A stretch of 64,000 nt of DNA from Leifsonia sp052114085 (GCF_052114085.1 NZ_JBFREB010000001.1:1240001-1304000); one strand, 5' to 3'. Positions 8,071 through 16,710 are shown, counted from the first letter of the stretch. The notes: generated from the letters alone by a model not told the origin. Numbers and translations are program-made.

Positions 8071-9623
8071 AGCTCCGGATCATGGGCAACGCCTTCCGGC
8101 GGACCCCGTGGCAGATCTTCGGCCTGGTGATCGGCCTGCTCTACGGAGGCTTCATCACCGTGGTCGTCGTCGGTTCGCTGGTCGCCGCACGAGTCGTCGA
8201 CGACGTCGCGGCGACCCACACCGTGGTCGTCGTGATCGGGTCGGTGGTCGTTGCCGGATTCGCCCTGCTGCCGCTGCTGTTCGGCGTGGACGACACGCTC
8301 GACCCACGGGAGTTCTCCCTGTTCGGCATCCCGAACCGCACGCTCGCGATCGGCCTGCTGCTGGCCGGTCTCATCGGCGTGCCCTCGCTCGTGCTCGTCG
8401 TCTGCACCGCGGCGACCGTGATCACCTGGTCGCAGAATCCCGGGACGGTGCTGGTGGCGCTGATCTCGGGGGCGGTCGTCGTGCTCACCTGCGTCCTCGC
8501 CTCCCGGGTCACCACCGCGATCGCGCACGCCGCGCTCTCGACGCGGCGCTCCCGCGAAGCCGGCGGCGTGATCGGGATCCTGTTGCTGGTGCTGATCGCG
8601 CCGGTGCTGCTGCTCCTCGCAACGGTCGACTGGAACCGCGACGGCCTGGGGACGCTCAGCGGATTCGCCGGTTGGCTCGCCTGGACGCCGCTCGGGGCCG
8701 CCTGGTCCGCCCCCGGAGCCGCGGCGCAGGGGGAGTGGGGCTCGGCGGTCGTGCAGCTGCTCATCGCTCTCGCGACGCTCGCCCTGCTCTGGCTGGCCTG
8801 GACCGCACTGATCGCCCGCATGGTGGCGTCGCCCGAGCGCGAAGCCCGCTCCAAGGCGTACCACGGGCTCGGCTGGTTCGACCGGCTTCCCGGCGGCCCG
8901 ACGGCCGCCATCGCGGCGCGGTCGATGACGTACTGGGGGCGGGATGCGCGCTACTGGGTGTCGATCGTCCTCATCCCCGTCATCCCCATCTTCGTGATCG
9001 TTGCGCTGGCCCTGGCGGGGCTGCCGTCGCACTTCATCGCCCTCGTTCCGCTGCCGTTGGTGTGCCTGTTCCTGGGCTGGAGCATCCACAATGACCTGGC
9101 CTACGACAGCACCGCGATCTGGCTGCACCTGGTGTCCGGGACGCGGGGGATCGCGGACCGCGTCGGCCGTATGTTCCCGGCGATCGTCGTGGGGATCCCC
9201 GTCCTCGTCGTCGGCTCCATCGCGACGACGATCGTCTTCGGCGACTGGGCGGTTCTGCCGTCGGTCGCCGCGCTGAGCGGTGCGGTCCTCGTGATCGGGC
9301 TGGGCCTGTCGAGCATCTCGTCTGTGCTGTTCCCGTACCCCGCGACGAAGCCGGGAGACAGCGCCTTCACACAGCCGCAGACGTCCGGTGCGTCGGCCGC
9401 GGTCGTGCAGTCGCTGAGCTTCTTCGCCATTCTGATCCTCGCCTCGCCGGTGCTCGTGTTCCTGGTGCTCGGCCTGACGGTCAACTCGTTCTGGCTGGGC
9501 ATCGCACCGGTCGTCGCGGTGCTGATCGGTTTCGCCACCCTGTTCTTCGGGTTGTGGCTCGGGGGCAGGCTCTTCGACCGTCGCGGCCCGGAGCTGATGG
9601 CGTTCGCCAACCGCAACGACTGA
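8067..9623 (+). CDS. ABC exporter membrane subunit, large polytopic protein
   Basis: A 518-residue protein with about 12 hydrophobic segments, coupled by a 4-base GTGA overlap to the ATPase gene. I chose GTG 8067 for that overlap; a GTG at 8046 would add 7 residues. Length and gene arrangement fit the transporter subunits that accompany DrrA-like ATPases in Actinobacteria. No soluble domain is present; a cytoplasmic loop containing SPEREARSKAYHGLGWF separates the two halves. The two-half arrangement suggests two fused permease-like units. The substrate cannot be predicted. Confidence 0.85.
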   Translation: MKLRIMGNAFRRTPWQIFGLVIGLLYGGFITVVVVGSLVAARVVDDVAATHTVVVVIGSVVVAGFALLPLLFGVDDTLDPREFSLFGIPNRTLAIGLLLAGLIGVPSLVLVVCTAATVITWSQNPGTVLVALISGAVVVLTCVLASRVTTAIAHAALSTRRSREAGGVIGILLLVLIAPVLLLLATVDWNRDGLGTLSGFAGWLAWTPLGAAWSAPGAAAQGEWGSAVVQLLIALATLALLWLAWTALIARMVASPEREARSKAYHGLGWFDRLPGGPTAAIAARSMTYWGRDARYWVSIVLIPVIPIFVIVALALAGLPSHFIALVPLPLVCLFLGWSIHNDLAYDSTAIWLHLVSGTRGIADRVGRMFPAIVVGIPVLVVGSIATTIVFGDWAVLPSVAALSGAVLVIGLGLSSISSVLFPYPATKPGDSAFTQPQTSGASAAVVQSLSFFAILILASPVLVFLVLGLTVNSFWLGIAPVVAVLIGFATLFFGLWLGGRLFDRRGPELMAFANRND

Positions 9624-9650
9624 CCCCGAAGCGTTGCGGCTCCAGGCGAC

Positions 9651-9656
9651 TAAACT
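9651..9656 (+). promoter_or_regulatory. TAAACT -10 box, leaderless-type promoter of the DUF3039 gene
   Basis: TAAACT ends 6 bases before the ATG at 9663, the spacing expected if transcription starts at the start codon. No clear -35 is seen. Confidence 0.55.
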
Positions 9657-9662
9657 GGAACC

Positions 9663-9941
9663 ATGAACGACGCGAGCATCTCCGAGCCCGGCGGCGCACC
9701 CAGCGGCGGCGGAGCGACCACGCTCGACCGCGAGCTCGAGGAGCTTCTGCAGAATCAGGAGCCCGGCGATCACGAGCGCTTCTCGCACTACGTGAAGAAG
9801 GAGCAGATCCTCGAGTCGGCGATGACCGGCAAACCGGTCAAGGCGCTCTGCGGGAAGATGTGGACGCCGAACCGCGACCCCGAGAAGTTCCCGGTCTGCC
9901 CGACCTGCCGCGAGATCTACGAAGGCCTGAACGGCGAGTAG
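9663..9941 (+). CDS. DUF3039 family protein
   Basis: A 92-residue protein of the actinobacterial DUF3039 family, recognised by ERFSHYVKKEQILESAMTGKPVKALCGKMW followed by VCPTCREIY (quoted here in parts: positions about 38-88). The cysteines in ALCGK and VCPTC look like a small zinc site. The function is unknown; the family is widespread next to housekeeping genes in Actinobacteria, suggesting a conserved intracellular role. It converges on pncB with a 21-base gap, too short for a full terminator. Confidence 0.92.
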   Translation: MNDASISEPGGAPSGGGATTLDRELEELLQNQEPGDHERFSHYVKKEQILESAMTGKPVKALCGKMWTPNRDPEKFPVCPTCREIYEGLNGE

Positions 9942-9962
9942 TCCCCGTCGCCTCGGCTGCGA

Positions 9963-11282
9963 TCACTCGAAGATCGTCGGCAGCACCGGGTCGCCGCGCC
10001 CCAACCGGAACGCCTCGTCCGGCAGTTCGCTCATCGCGAGCTCGCGATGCTCGCGCGCCCGTCGCGTCCCCTCGATCCCCAGGTGCTCGCGATGCACCTC
10101 GCCGTCGGTGATGAGCGGCGTCAGCAGGTCGCGCCCGGTGTCGTCCGGGACGTCGCCCATCTCGACGATGTGCACCACCTCGGCGATCGCTGTCCCCGCG
10201 GCGTCGTGACGCCGCACCGGGTGCTTGCGCCCGGGGACGCTGGCCTTGTTCTCGGACTTCTTCGCGACCGGGATCCACTCGCCCTCGCCACCCCGGCTGC
10301 GGTGAGCGACGAGTTTGTACACCATTCCGGACGCAGGATTGCCGGAGCCGGTCACGACGGAGGTGCCCACTCCGTACGAGTCGACCGGTGAGGCGGCCAG
10401 CGCCGCGATGGTGAACTCGTCGAGGTCGTTCGTCACGGTGATGCGCGTCTTCGTGGCACCGAGCGAATCGAGCTGCTCCCGGACCTGCTTGACCAGTTTG
10501 GGGAGGTCGCCCGAGTCGAGGCGCACGGCGCCCAGTTCCGGACCGGCCACGCGCACGGCGGTCTCGATCGCCTTCTGCACGTCGAAGGTGTCGACGAGCA
10601 AGGTCGTCCCCGGGCCCAGCGCATCCACCTGAGCCCGGAACGCCGCCTCCTCGCTGTCGTGCAGAAGGGTGAACGCGTGAGCCGCCGTCCCCATCGTCGG
10701 GACACCCCAGGTGCGGCCGGCTTCGAGGTTGGAGGTGGCCGAGAATCCGGCGATGAAAGCAGCGCGCGCGGCCGCGACGGCCGAGCGCTCGTTGGCCCGT
10801 CGGGATCCCATCTCCGCGAGCGGGCGACCGCCCGCGGCGGCGACCATGCGGGCCGCGGCGGAGGCGACGGCGGAGTCGTAGTTGAAGACGCTGAGCAACA
10901 GCGTCTCCAGGATAACGCCCTCGGCGAAGGGCGCATCCACGATGAAGAAGGGTGAGCCCGGGAAGAACAGCTCGCCCTCCCGGTAGCCGCGGATGGTGCC
11001 CGAGAAGCGGTAGTCCGCGAGCCAGTCGATCGTCTCGTCGCGCACCACGTGGTTGTCGCGCAGGAACTGCAGCTCGGTGTCACCGAAGCGGAACTCCTCG
11101 ATCAGTTCGAGCAGCCGGCCCGTCCCGGCGAGCACGCCGTAGCGGCGCCCGGCGGGCAGGCGCCGGGTGAACGCCTCGAAGACGCATTCGCGGTCGTGCG
11201 TGCCCGCCAGCAGTGCGGCGTCGAGCATCGTCAGCTCGTAGCGGTCGGTCAGGAACGCGGTGGACGCTGATCTCTCAGTCAC
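9963..11282 (-). CDS. pncB: Nicotinate phosphoribosyltransferase
   Basis: A 439-residue enzyme of NAD salvage, joining nicotinate and PRPP to give nicotinate mononucleotide. Family motifs include LTDRYELTM near the N-terminus, FSATSNLEAGRTWGVPTMGT (histidine region in AHAFTLLH), and LDSGDLPKL and VTGSGNPASGMVYKLV for phosphate binding. I chose GTG 11282 because a TAGGCT box lies 7 bases upstream, matching a leaderless start; an ATG at 11315 would place this box inside the gene. It is divergent from murI and the two start regions lie only 77 bases apart. Confidence 0.95.
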   Translation of the reverse strand: MTERSASTAFLTDRYELTMLDAALLAGTHDRECVFEAFTRRLPAGRRYGVLAGTGRLLELIEEFRFGDTELQFLRDNHVVRDETIDWLADYRFSGTIRGYREGELFFPGSPFFIVDAPFAEGVILETLLLSVFNYDSAVASAAARMVAAAGGRPLAEMGSRRANERSAVAAARAAFIAGFSATSNLEAGRTWGVPTMGTAAHAFTLLHDSEEAAFRAQVDALGPGTTLLVDTFDVQKAIETAVRVAGPELGAVRLDSGDLPKLVKQVREQLDSLGATKTRITVTNDLDEFTIAALAASPVDSYGVGTSVVTGSGNPASGMVYKLVAHRSRGGEGEWIPVAKKSENKASVPGRKHPVRRHDAAGTAIAEVVHIVEMGDVPDDTGRDLLTPLITDGEVHREHLGIEGTRRAREHRELAMSELPDEAFRLGRGDPVLPTIFE

Positions 11283-11289
11283 GCGGCCC

Positions 11290-11295
11290 AGCCTA
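11290..11295 (-). promoter_or_regulatory. TAGGCT -10 box of pncB (leaderless type)
   Basis: TAGGCT on the minus strand is separated by 7 bases from the GTG at 11282. The same box appears before murI, hisN and the NatA-like gene. Confidence 0.6.
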
Positions 11296-11345
11296 CTCAC
11301 GCCCGGGATGCGCATCCGTGCGGCCGACCGTGTGGGGTGGCCCGG

Positions 11346-11351
11346 TAGGCT
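11346..11351 (+). promoter_or_regulatory. TAGGCT -10 box of murI (leaderless type)
   Basis: TAGGCT ends 8 bases before GTG 11360, with no ribosome site in between. It supports a leaderless transcript and the chosen start. Confidence 0.6.
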
Positions 11352-11359
11352 GGACTGCT

Positions 11360-12178
11360 GTGACGGATGCGCCGATTGGGATCTTCGACTCGGGTGTCGG
11401 CGGGCTGACCGTCGCCCGGGCGATCCGCGATCAGCTGCCCAACGAGTCCCTCCTGTACGTCGGCGACACCGCGCACTCGCCGTACGGACCGAAGTCGATC
11501 GCCGACGTGCGCCGCTACTCGCTCGAGGTCCTCGACTTCCTCGTCGAGCAGGGTGTGAAGATGCTCGTCATCGCGTGCAACACCGCATCCTCCGCCATGC
11601 TGCGCGATGCGCGCGAGCGTTACGACGTGCCCGTGATCGAGGTCATCCAGCCGGCGGTGCGGCGCGCGGTCGCCGCGACACGCACCGGACGGGTGGGGGT
11701 GATCGGCACGGTCGGGACCATCGCGTCCCGCGCCTACGAAGACGCCTTCGCCGCCGCGCCGACTCTGGAGTTGTTCACGCAGGCGTGTCCGCGATTCGTG
11801 GAGTTCGTCGAGGCGGGCATCACCAGCGGCGAGGAGGTGCTCGCCGTCACCGCCGAGTACCTGCAGCCCCTGCGCGAAGCGGACGTCGACACGCTCGTCC
11901 TCGGGTGCACGCACTACCCGTTCCTCAAGGGAGCGATCTCCTACGTGATGGGGGAGGGCGTCTCGCTCGTCTCCAGCGACACCGAGACCGCCAAGGACGT
12001 GTACCGCACGCTCGTCGGCCAGGGAGCGGAGCGGCGCTCGCCGCTGCCCCCCACCCTCCGTTACGAAGCCACCGGCTCCGACGCCGACGGCTTCCTGCGC
12101 CTGGCGCACCGCTTCATCGGCCCCGAGGTGTCGCGGGTCGACCTGGTGCAGACCGGCGTCATCGACCTGCCGCTCTGA
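11360..12178 (+). CDS. murI: Glutamate racemase
   Basis: A 272-residue enzyme that makes D-glutamate for peptidoglycan. The two catalytic cysteines are in VIACNTASSAM and LVLGCTHYPFL, and the N-terminal IFDSGVGGLTVAR is the family signature. I chose GTG 11360 because MurI proteins begin just before IGIFDSGVGG and a TAGGCT box lies directly upstream. The gene leads the murI-rph-rdgB series; rph starts 28 bases after its stop with its own GAGGAG site. The order is common in Actinobacteria. Confidence 0.96.
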   Translation: MTDAPIGIFDSGVGGLTVARAIRDQLPNESLLYVGDTAHSPYGPKSIADVRRYSLEVLDFLVEQGVKMLVIACNTASSAMLRDARERYDVPVIEVIQPAVRRAVAATRTGRVGVIGTVGTIASRAYEDAFAAAPTLELFTQACPRFVEFVEAGITSGEEVLAVTAEYLQPLREADVDTLVLGCTHYPFLKGAISYVMGEGVSLVSSDTETAKDVYRTLVGQGAERRSPLPPTLRYEATGSDADGFLRLAHRFIGPEVSRVDLVQTGVIDLPL

Positions 12179-12206
12179 CCATCCCATCCCTATCGAGGAG
12201 ATCACC

Positions 12207-12953
12207 GTGACCGACATCACCCGCGCCGACGGGCGCACCCCGGACCAGCTGCGGCCGGTGACCATCGAACGCGGCTGGAGCCGTCAGGCCGAAGGTTCCG
12301 CGCTCATCTCCTTCGGGAACACCCGCGTGCTGTGCACCGCCTCCTTCACCAACGGCGTTCCCCGCTGGATGTCCGGAAAAGGCCGTGGCTGGGTCACCGC
12401 CGAGTACGCGATGCTGCCGCGCTCGACCAACGACCGGATGGACCGAGAGTCGGTGAAAGGACGCGTGGGCGGACGCACGCACGAGATCAGCCGCCTCGTC
12501 GGCCGGAGCCTCCGCGCCGTTGTCGACATGAAGGCGCTCGGCGAGAACACGATCGTGCTCGACTGCGACGTGCTGCAGGCCGACGGCGGCACCCGCACCG
12601 CGGCCATCACGGGAGCGTACGTTGCGCTGGCGGACGCACTGGAGTGGGGCCGCGACCACCGCTTCATCGGTCAGAAGGCGACACCGCTGATCGACTCCGT
12701 ATCGGCCGTCTCGGTGGGCATCATCGACGGCACCCCGATGCTCGACCTCGCCTACGTCGAGGATGTGCGCGCCGAGACCGACATGAACGTCGTCGTGACG
12801 GGCCGTGGTCTTTTCGTCGAGGTTCAGGGAACGGCCGAGGGCGCGCCCTTCGACCGCACGGAACTGAACGCGCTGCTCGACCTCGCGCTCGCCGGCACGA
12901 CCGAGCTCACCGCCATCCAGACGGATACGCTCACCGCGGCCGCGGAGGCCTGA
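12207..12953 (+). CDS. rph: Ribonuclease PH
   Basis: A 248-residue phosphorolytic 3'-5' exoribonuclease that trims tRNA 3' ends, working as a hexamer. The visible family motifs are RPVTIERGWSRQAEGSALIS, the arginine-rich EYAMLPRSTNDRM, GRTHEISRLVGRSLRAV and LDCDVLQADGGTRTAAITGA. The length is standard. The start is GTG 12207 preceded by GAGGAG. The rdgB start follows the stop by only 2 bases, so the two are co-transcribed. Confidence 0.96.
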   Translation: MTDITRADGRTPDQLRPVTIERGWSRQAEGSALISFGNTRVLCTASFTNGVPRWMSGKGRGWVTAEYAMLPRSTNDRMDRESVKGRVGGRTHEISRLVGRSLRAVVDMKALGENTIVLDCDVLQADGGTRTAAITGAYVALADALEWGRDHRFIGQKATPLIDSVSAVSVGIIDGTPMLDLAYVEDVRAETDMNVVVTGRGLFVEVQGTAEGAPFDRTELNALLDLALAGTTELTAIQTDTLTAAAEA

Positions 12954-12955
12954 GC

Positions 12956-13552
12956 GTGGTCCGCGTCGTCCTCGCCACGCACAACGCGCACAAGGCGCGG
13001 GAGTTCCAGCAGCTGCTGGGCGGCGAAGTCCCGGGCCTGGAGATCGTCGCCTACGACGGTCCCGAGCCGGTGGAGGACGGCGTGAGCTTCGCGGAGAACG
13101 CACTCATCAAGGCGCGCGCCGCGGCAGCGCACACAGGGCTCCCGGCGCTCGCCGACGACTCCGGCATCTGCGTGGATGTGATGGGCGGCGCCCCGGGGAT
13201 CTTCTCCGCGCGTTGGGCCGGGTCACACGGCGATGCGTCCGCGAACCTCCGGCTGCTCCTCGACCAGCTGGCCGACGTCCCGGAGCCGAACCGGAGCGCC
13301 CACTTCACGGCTACCCTCGCCCTGCTGACACCGGACGGCGAGCCGACGGTGGTGGAGGGCGTCTGGCAGGGAAGCATCGCTCGAGAGCCCCGTGGCGAGA
13401 ACGGTCACGGCTACGACCCCATCTTCGTGCCGGACGGCGGAGACCGGACCGCAGCCCAGCTGACGGCCGAGCAGAAGAACGCGGAGAGCCACCGCGCCAG
13501 GGCGCTGACGGCCATCATTCCGGCGCTCCGAGAGCTCGCGGCGCGCAGCTGA
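12956..13552 (+). CDS. rdgB: Non-canonical purine NTP pyrophosphatase (RdgB/HAM1 family)
   Basis: A 198-residue nucleotide-pool sanitising enzyme that hydrolyses dITP, ITP and XTP to monophosphates. The N-terminal VLATHNAHKAREF, the metal site ALADDSGICVD and the C-terminal GYDPIFVPDG...SHRARAL are the family signatures. GTG 12956 lies 3 bases past the rph stop and is placed just before the conserved N-terminus. It is the last gene of the murI-rph-rdgB group. Confidence 0.95.
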   Translation: MVRVVLATHNAHKAREFQQLLGGEVPGLEIVAYDGPEPVEDGVSFAENALIKARAAAAHTGLPALADDSGICVDVMGGAPGIFSARWAGSHGDASANLRLLLDQLADVPEPNRSAHFTATLALLTPDGEPTVVEGVWQGSIAREPRGENGHGYDPIFVPDGGDRTAAQLTAEQKNAESHRARALTAIIPALRELAARS

Positions 13553-13600
13553 GAACGCCACTCATTCCCATCTAGTCGCGGCCTCTGGCGGAGGCGAGCA

Positions 13601-13619
13601 CTTCTATCTACCGTAGAAG
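13601..13619. promoter_or_regulatory. Palindrome upstream of the CDF gene, candidate metal-regulator operator
   Basis: CTTCTA (13601-13606) and TAGAAG (13614-13619) form 6-base arms, and a nested TCTAC-C-GTAGA palindrome lies at 13607-13617. It ends 5 bases before the ATG at 13625, so a repressor bound here would block the gene. The regulator is not in the window. Confidence 0.45.
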
Positions 13620-13624
13620 GTGAG

Positions 13625-14527
13625 ATGAGTCACGACCACACCCACGGCACCAACCGCAACCGCCTGCTGATCGCCATCGGCATCGTGGCGGCGGTGCTCG
13701 TCGTGGAGGTCGTCGGCGCGTGGCTGAGCGGCTCGCTGTCGCTGCTGGCGGACGCCGGCCACATGCTGAGCGACCTCGCCGGCCTGGTGATCGCGCTGAT
13801 GGCAACCATCGTCGCCGCCCGTCCTGCGACCGACCGCCAGACGTTCGGGTATCGGCGCGCAGAGGTGTTCGGTGCGCTCATCAACGGGCTCATCCTGGTC
13901 GTCGTCGCTGTCGTGGTCACCGTCGGCGCAATCGGCCGACTCGTCGGCGGCGAGCCGGAGGTGCACAGCGTTCCGATGCTGATCGTGGCCGTGATCGGGC
14001 TGGTCGCCAACCTCGGCGCCCTGCTGCTGCTGCGTCCGGCGGCGGGGCACTCGATCAACATGCGCGGCGCCTACCTGGAGGTGCTCGGCGACCTCGTCGG
14101 GTCGGCCACCGTCATCGTGGCGGCCGTCGTCATCCTGACCACCGGCTTCGTGGCGGCCGACGCGATCGCGTCCCTGCTCATCGCCGTACTGATCGTCCCC
14201 CGCGCGTTCTCACTGCTCCGGGATGTGGTGCGCGTGCTCAGCGAGGCGGCCCCTGCCGACACCGACGTCGCCGAGATCCGGGACCACATCCTCGGCACAC
14301 CGGGTGTCGTCGCCGTGCATGACGTGCACGTCTGGGCGATCACCTCCGGTGCGCCCGTGTTCAGCGCGCACGTGGTGTGCGAGCAGTCCGTCTTCCGGTC
14401 GGGCGGAACGGGCGCGCTCCTCGACGAGTTGTCGGGCTGCCTGACGAAACACTTCGACGTCGAGCACTCGACGTTCCAGCTGGAGCCCGCGGAGCACGCT
14501 GCCCACGAGGACGAGTTCCACCGCTAG
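13625..14527 (+). CDS. Cation diffusion facilitator (CzcD/ZitB-type metal exporter)
   Basis: A 300-residue membrane protein with six predicted helices that should export Zn2+ or similar divalent cations in exchange for protons. The N-terminal HDHTHG is a His-rich metal segment; LLADAGHMLSDLAGLVIAL in helix 2 and GDLVGSATVIVAAVV in helix 5 carry the metal-site Asp/His residues. The C-terminal cytoplasmic domain (from about 205) includes VHDVHVWAITSG and ends HAAHEDEFH, with further metal-binding histidines. A palindrome directly upstream may give metal-responsive control. It is followed by two strong stem-loops. Confidence 0.93.
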   Translation: MSHDHTHGTNRNRLLIAIGIVAAVLVVEVVGAWLSGSLSLLADAGHMLSDLAGLVIALMATIVAARPATDRQTFGYRRAEVFGALINGLILVVVAVVVTVGAIGRLVGGEPEVHSVPMLIVAVIGLVANLGALLLLRPAAGHSINMRGAYLEVLGDLVGSATVIVAAVVILTTGFVAADAIASLLIAVLIVPRAFSLLRDVVRVLSEAAPADTDVAEIRDHILGTPGVVAVHDVHVWAITSGAPVFSAHVVCEQSVFRSGGTGALLDELSGCLTKHFDVEHSTFQLEPAEHAAHEDEFHR

Positions 14528-14544
14528 GGGTGTGCGTTCGCCAG

Positions 14545-14583
14545 CGAAGGAGATTCGGCGCTTTCGCGTCCGAATCTCCTTCG
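14545..14583. terminator. Strong bidirectional stem-loop between CDF and DedA genes (first)
   Basis: A perfect 14-base inverted repeat: CGAAGGAGATTCGG at 14545-14558 pairs with 14570-14583 around an 11-base loop. It lies between convergent genes. Confidence 0.7.
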
Positions 14584-14594
14584 AGACTGCTCAT

Positions 14595-14624
14595 CGAAGG
14601 AGATTCGGAACCAGATCTCCTTCG
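14595..14624. terminator. Second stem-loop between CDF and DedA genes
   Basis: CGAAGGAGAT (14595-14604) pairs with 14615-14624. Its arm repeats the first 10 bases of the neighbouring hairpin arm, and the next four bases TCGG are also shared. Confidence 0.65.
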
Positions 14625-14637
14625 TGTGCGGCGGCGG

Positions 14638-15384
14638 TCAGGCCTCCGGGCGCGACGGCGTCGGCTGCTCGATGGTCGGCTCCGCGGCGGGCGCTTCCCC
14701 GGCATCCTGGCCGGCGGCGGCCTGAGCGGCGGCGTTCCTCTTCGCTTTGCGGGACGACTGGACGTAGTGGAACAGCGTCGGGATCAAGGTGATGACGACC
14801 GCGCCGATCAGGATGATGTCGATGTAGCTGGAGACGAACTTCGCGACGGGCGGGATGTAGCCGATGAGGAAGCCGAAGTACGTCACGCCGGCGCCCCAGA
14901 GGAGCGCGCCCATCGCGTTGTACAGCGAGTACTTGCGGTAGCTCATGTGGCCGACGCCGGCCGCCACCGGCGCGAAGGTGCGGACGATCGGGACGAAGCG
15001 GGCGACGATGATCGCGAGGGCTCCGAAGCGCTCGAAGAACTGGTTGGTGCGGCGGACGTTCTCCATCGAGAACAGGCCCGACTCTTTGCGTTCGAAGATC
15101 TTGGGGCCGGCCTTGTGGCCGATCAGGTAGCCGACTTCGCCGCCGATGAACGCCGCGAACGAGATGGCCAGGCACACCCACCAGATGTCGACCCCGAAGA
15201 CGAGGGAGGTGTGGGTCAGCAGGCCGGCGATGATGAGAAGGGTGTCGCCCGGGAACAGGAAGCCGATCAGCAGTCCCGTCTCGGCGAAGATGATGCCGCA
15301 CACGACGAGCAGCGCCCACGGACCCGCCGACTGGATGATGACGTTCGGGTCGAGCCACGGGATGAGGCCGGCGTGATGGATCAC
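14638..15384 (-). CDS. DedA family membrane protein
   Basis: A 248-residue DedA/SNARE-associated family protein, a group implicated in lipid carrier (undecaprenyl phosphate) flipping and envelope homeostasis. The family motif includes FAETGLLIGFLFPGDTLL and the charged ARFVPIVRTFAPVAAGVGHM in the cytoplasmic/re-entrant region; about five hydrophobic segments follow. The C-terminal tail (about 215-248) is polar, Ala/Glu-rich. The start is GTG 15384, with a GGAGG upstream. Its 3' end meets the paired stem-loops shared with the CDF gene. Confidence 0.92.
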   Translation of the reverse strand: MIHHAGLIPWLDPNVIIQSAGPWALLVVCGIIFAETGLLIGFLFPGDTLLIIAGLLTHTSLVFGVDIWWVCLAISFAAFIGGEVGYLIGHKAGPKIFERKESGLFSMENVRRTNQFFERFGALAIIVARFVPIVRTFAPVAAGVGHMSYRKYSLYNAMGALLWGAGVTYFGFLIGYIPPVAKFVSSYIDIILIGAVVITLIPTLFHYVQSSRKAKRNAAAQAAAGQDAGEAPAAEPTIEQPTPSRPEA

Positions 15385-15511
15385 TGTTCTCCAGGAGGAT
15401 TCGGTGGGAAAGCTGTGCCCGAGTTTAGCGGCGGCAGGCTGTGCGAAGCTGCACGAAGCGTGCGAATCGAGTTCGCGCGGGCAAAGATCATCCTGTGGAG
15501 TTAGGGGCCGG

Positions 15512-15593
15512 TGCGGGAGAAGGGACTCGAACCCTCACGCTGTGAAGCACAGGAACCTAAATCCTGCGTGTCTGCCAATTTCACCACTCCCGC
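15512..15593 (-). tRNA. tRNA-Leu (anticodon UAG)
   Basis: Read on the minus strand, the acceptor arm GCGGGAG pairs with CTCCCGC, and the anticodon stem CAGGA/TCCTG encloses TAG (complement of 15557-15559). The extended variable arm and GGTTCGAGTCC T arm are as expected for tRNA-Leu. The 3' CCA is not fully encoded. Confidence 0.93.
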
Positions 15594-15610
15594 GGCCGCG
15601 TCTGGCGCGG

Positions 15611-16648
15611 CTACGACATTAGCTCATGGACGCGCGGTGCGACTTCGCTCCCGTACAGCTCGATCGAGCGCATGAGGTCGTCGTGCGGCAGGGTGCCGTT
15701 GCTCATCTTGATGTCGAAGCGGGTCGCCCCCAGCCCTTTCGCCGCGTACGCGATCTTCTGCGCGACCGTCTCGGGCGAGCCGACGACCAGCGCGCCGTCG
15801 GCGCCGGCCTCGTGCTCGAACCGCGCGCGCGACGCGGGCGGCCAGCCGCGCTCGCGTCCGATCCGGTTCGACATCACCTCGTAGTGCGGCCAGAGGATGT
15901 CCTTCGCCTCCTGATCCGTCTCCGCGATGAAGCCGGGGGAGTGGATGCCGATCGGCAGCGTCGCATCCTGGCCGAACTGTTCCAGCGCCTTCCGGTAGAG
16001 CTCGCTGAGGGGTTGGAAGCGCATCGGGCCTCCGCCGATGATGGCCAGCATGAGCGGGAGTCCGTAGTGCGCGGCGCGCACGACCGACTCCGGGCTGCCT
16101 CCGACGCCGATCCACGTCTTCAGCGGTCCGTGCTCGACGTGCGGATAGACGGACTGCTCGGTGAGCGGCGCGCGCAGCTGACCGGTCCAGGTGACGGGCT
16201 CCTGCTTCCGGAGCTCGGTGAACAGATTGAGCTTCTCCTCGAACAGCTCCTCGTATTGCGCGAGGTCGAGGCCGAAGAGCGGGAACGACTCGATGAACGA
16301 TCCCCGACCGAGGATGACCTCGGCGCGGCCGTTCGAGACGCCGTCGAGGGTGGCGAACCGCTGGTAGACGCGCACCGGGTCGTCCGAGCTCAGCACGGTG
16401 ACGGCCGACCCCAGGTGGATGCGCTCGGTCTGCCCGGCGATCGCCGCCAGCACCACCTCCGGCGCGGATACGGCGAAGTCGGCTCGGTGGTGCTCGCCCA
16501 CGCCGAAGAAGTCGAGCCCGACGCGGTCGGCGAGCACGCCCTCGGCCACGACGTTGCGGAGCACCTGCGCTTGCGGGAGCGGCGTGCCGTCCGCATCGTG
16601 TGTCACGTCGCCGAAAGTGTCGATCCCGAGTTCGATCGTGCCAGCCAT
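15611..16648 (-). CDS. LLM-class flavin-dependent oxidoreductase (luciferase-like monooxygenase)
   Basis: A 345-residue TIM-barrel protein using reduced F420 or FMN. Typical segments are MAGTIELGIDTFGDVTHD at the start, VGEHHRADFAVSAPEVVLAAIAG (His-His active region), TVLSSDDPVRVYQRFATLDG and GRAEVILGRGSF. The substrate is not predictable. A GAGGA ribosome site precedes ATG 16648. Its downstream end lies next to tRNA-Leu; the upstream gap of 62 bases contains an imperfect repeat (ATTCAT...ATGGAT, 16659-16678) that might bind a regulator. Confidence 0.9.
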   Translation of the reverse strand: MAGTIELGIDTFGDVTHDADGTPLPQAQVLRNVVAEGVLADRVGLDFFGVGEHHRADFAVSAPEVVLAAIAGQTERIHLGSAVTVLSSDDPVRVYQRFATLDGVSNGRAEVILGRGSFIESFPLFGLDLAQYEELFEEKLNLFTELRKQEPVTWTGQLRAPLTEQSVYPHVEHGPLKTWIGVGGSPESVVRAAHYGLPLMLAIIGGGPMRFQPLSELYRKALEQFGQDATLPIGIHSPGFIAETDQEAKDILWPHYEVMSNRIGRERGWPPASRARFEHEAGADGALVVGSPETVAQKIAYAAKGLGATRFDIKMSNGTLPHDDLMRSIELYGSEVAPRVHELMS

Positions 16649-16710
16649 GTCATCCTCAATTCATACGTTTGCATGGATACAACCGCAGTTGAGAACGAGG
16701 GTATTCCCGA

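Noticed and set aside
7842..9788. Very long minus-strand open frame (648 residues) across the ABC exporter genes
   Set aside because: Composition is Arg/Gly/Asp/His-rich without hydrophobic pattern; it is antisense to clear membrane protein coding and arises from the high GC content.
16659..16678. Imperfect palindrome upstream of the flavin monooxygenase as an operator
   Set aside because: One mismatch in 6-base arms and no adjacent regulator; too weak to list as a feature.
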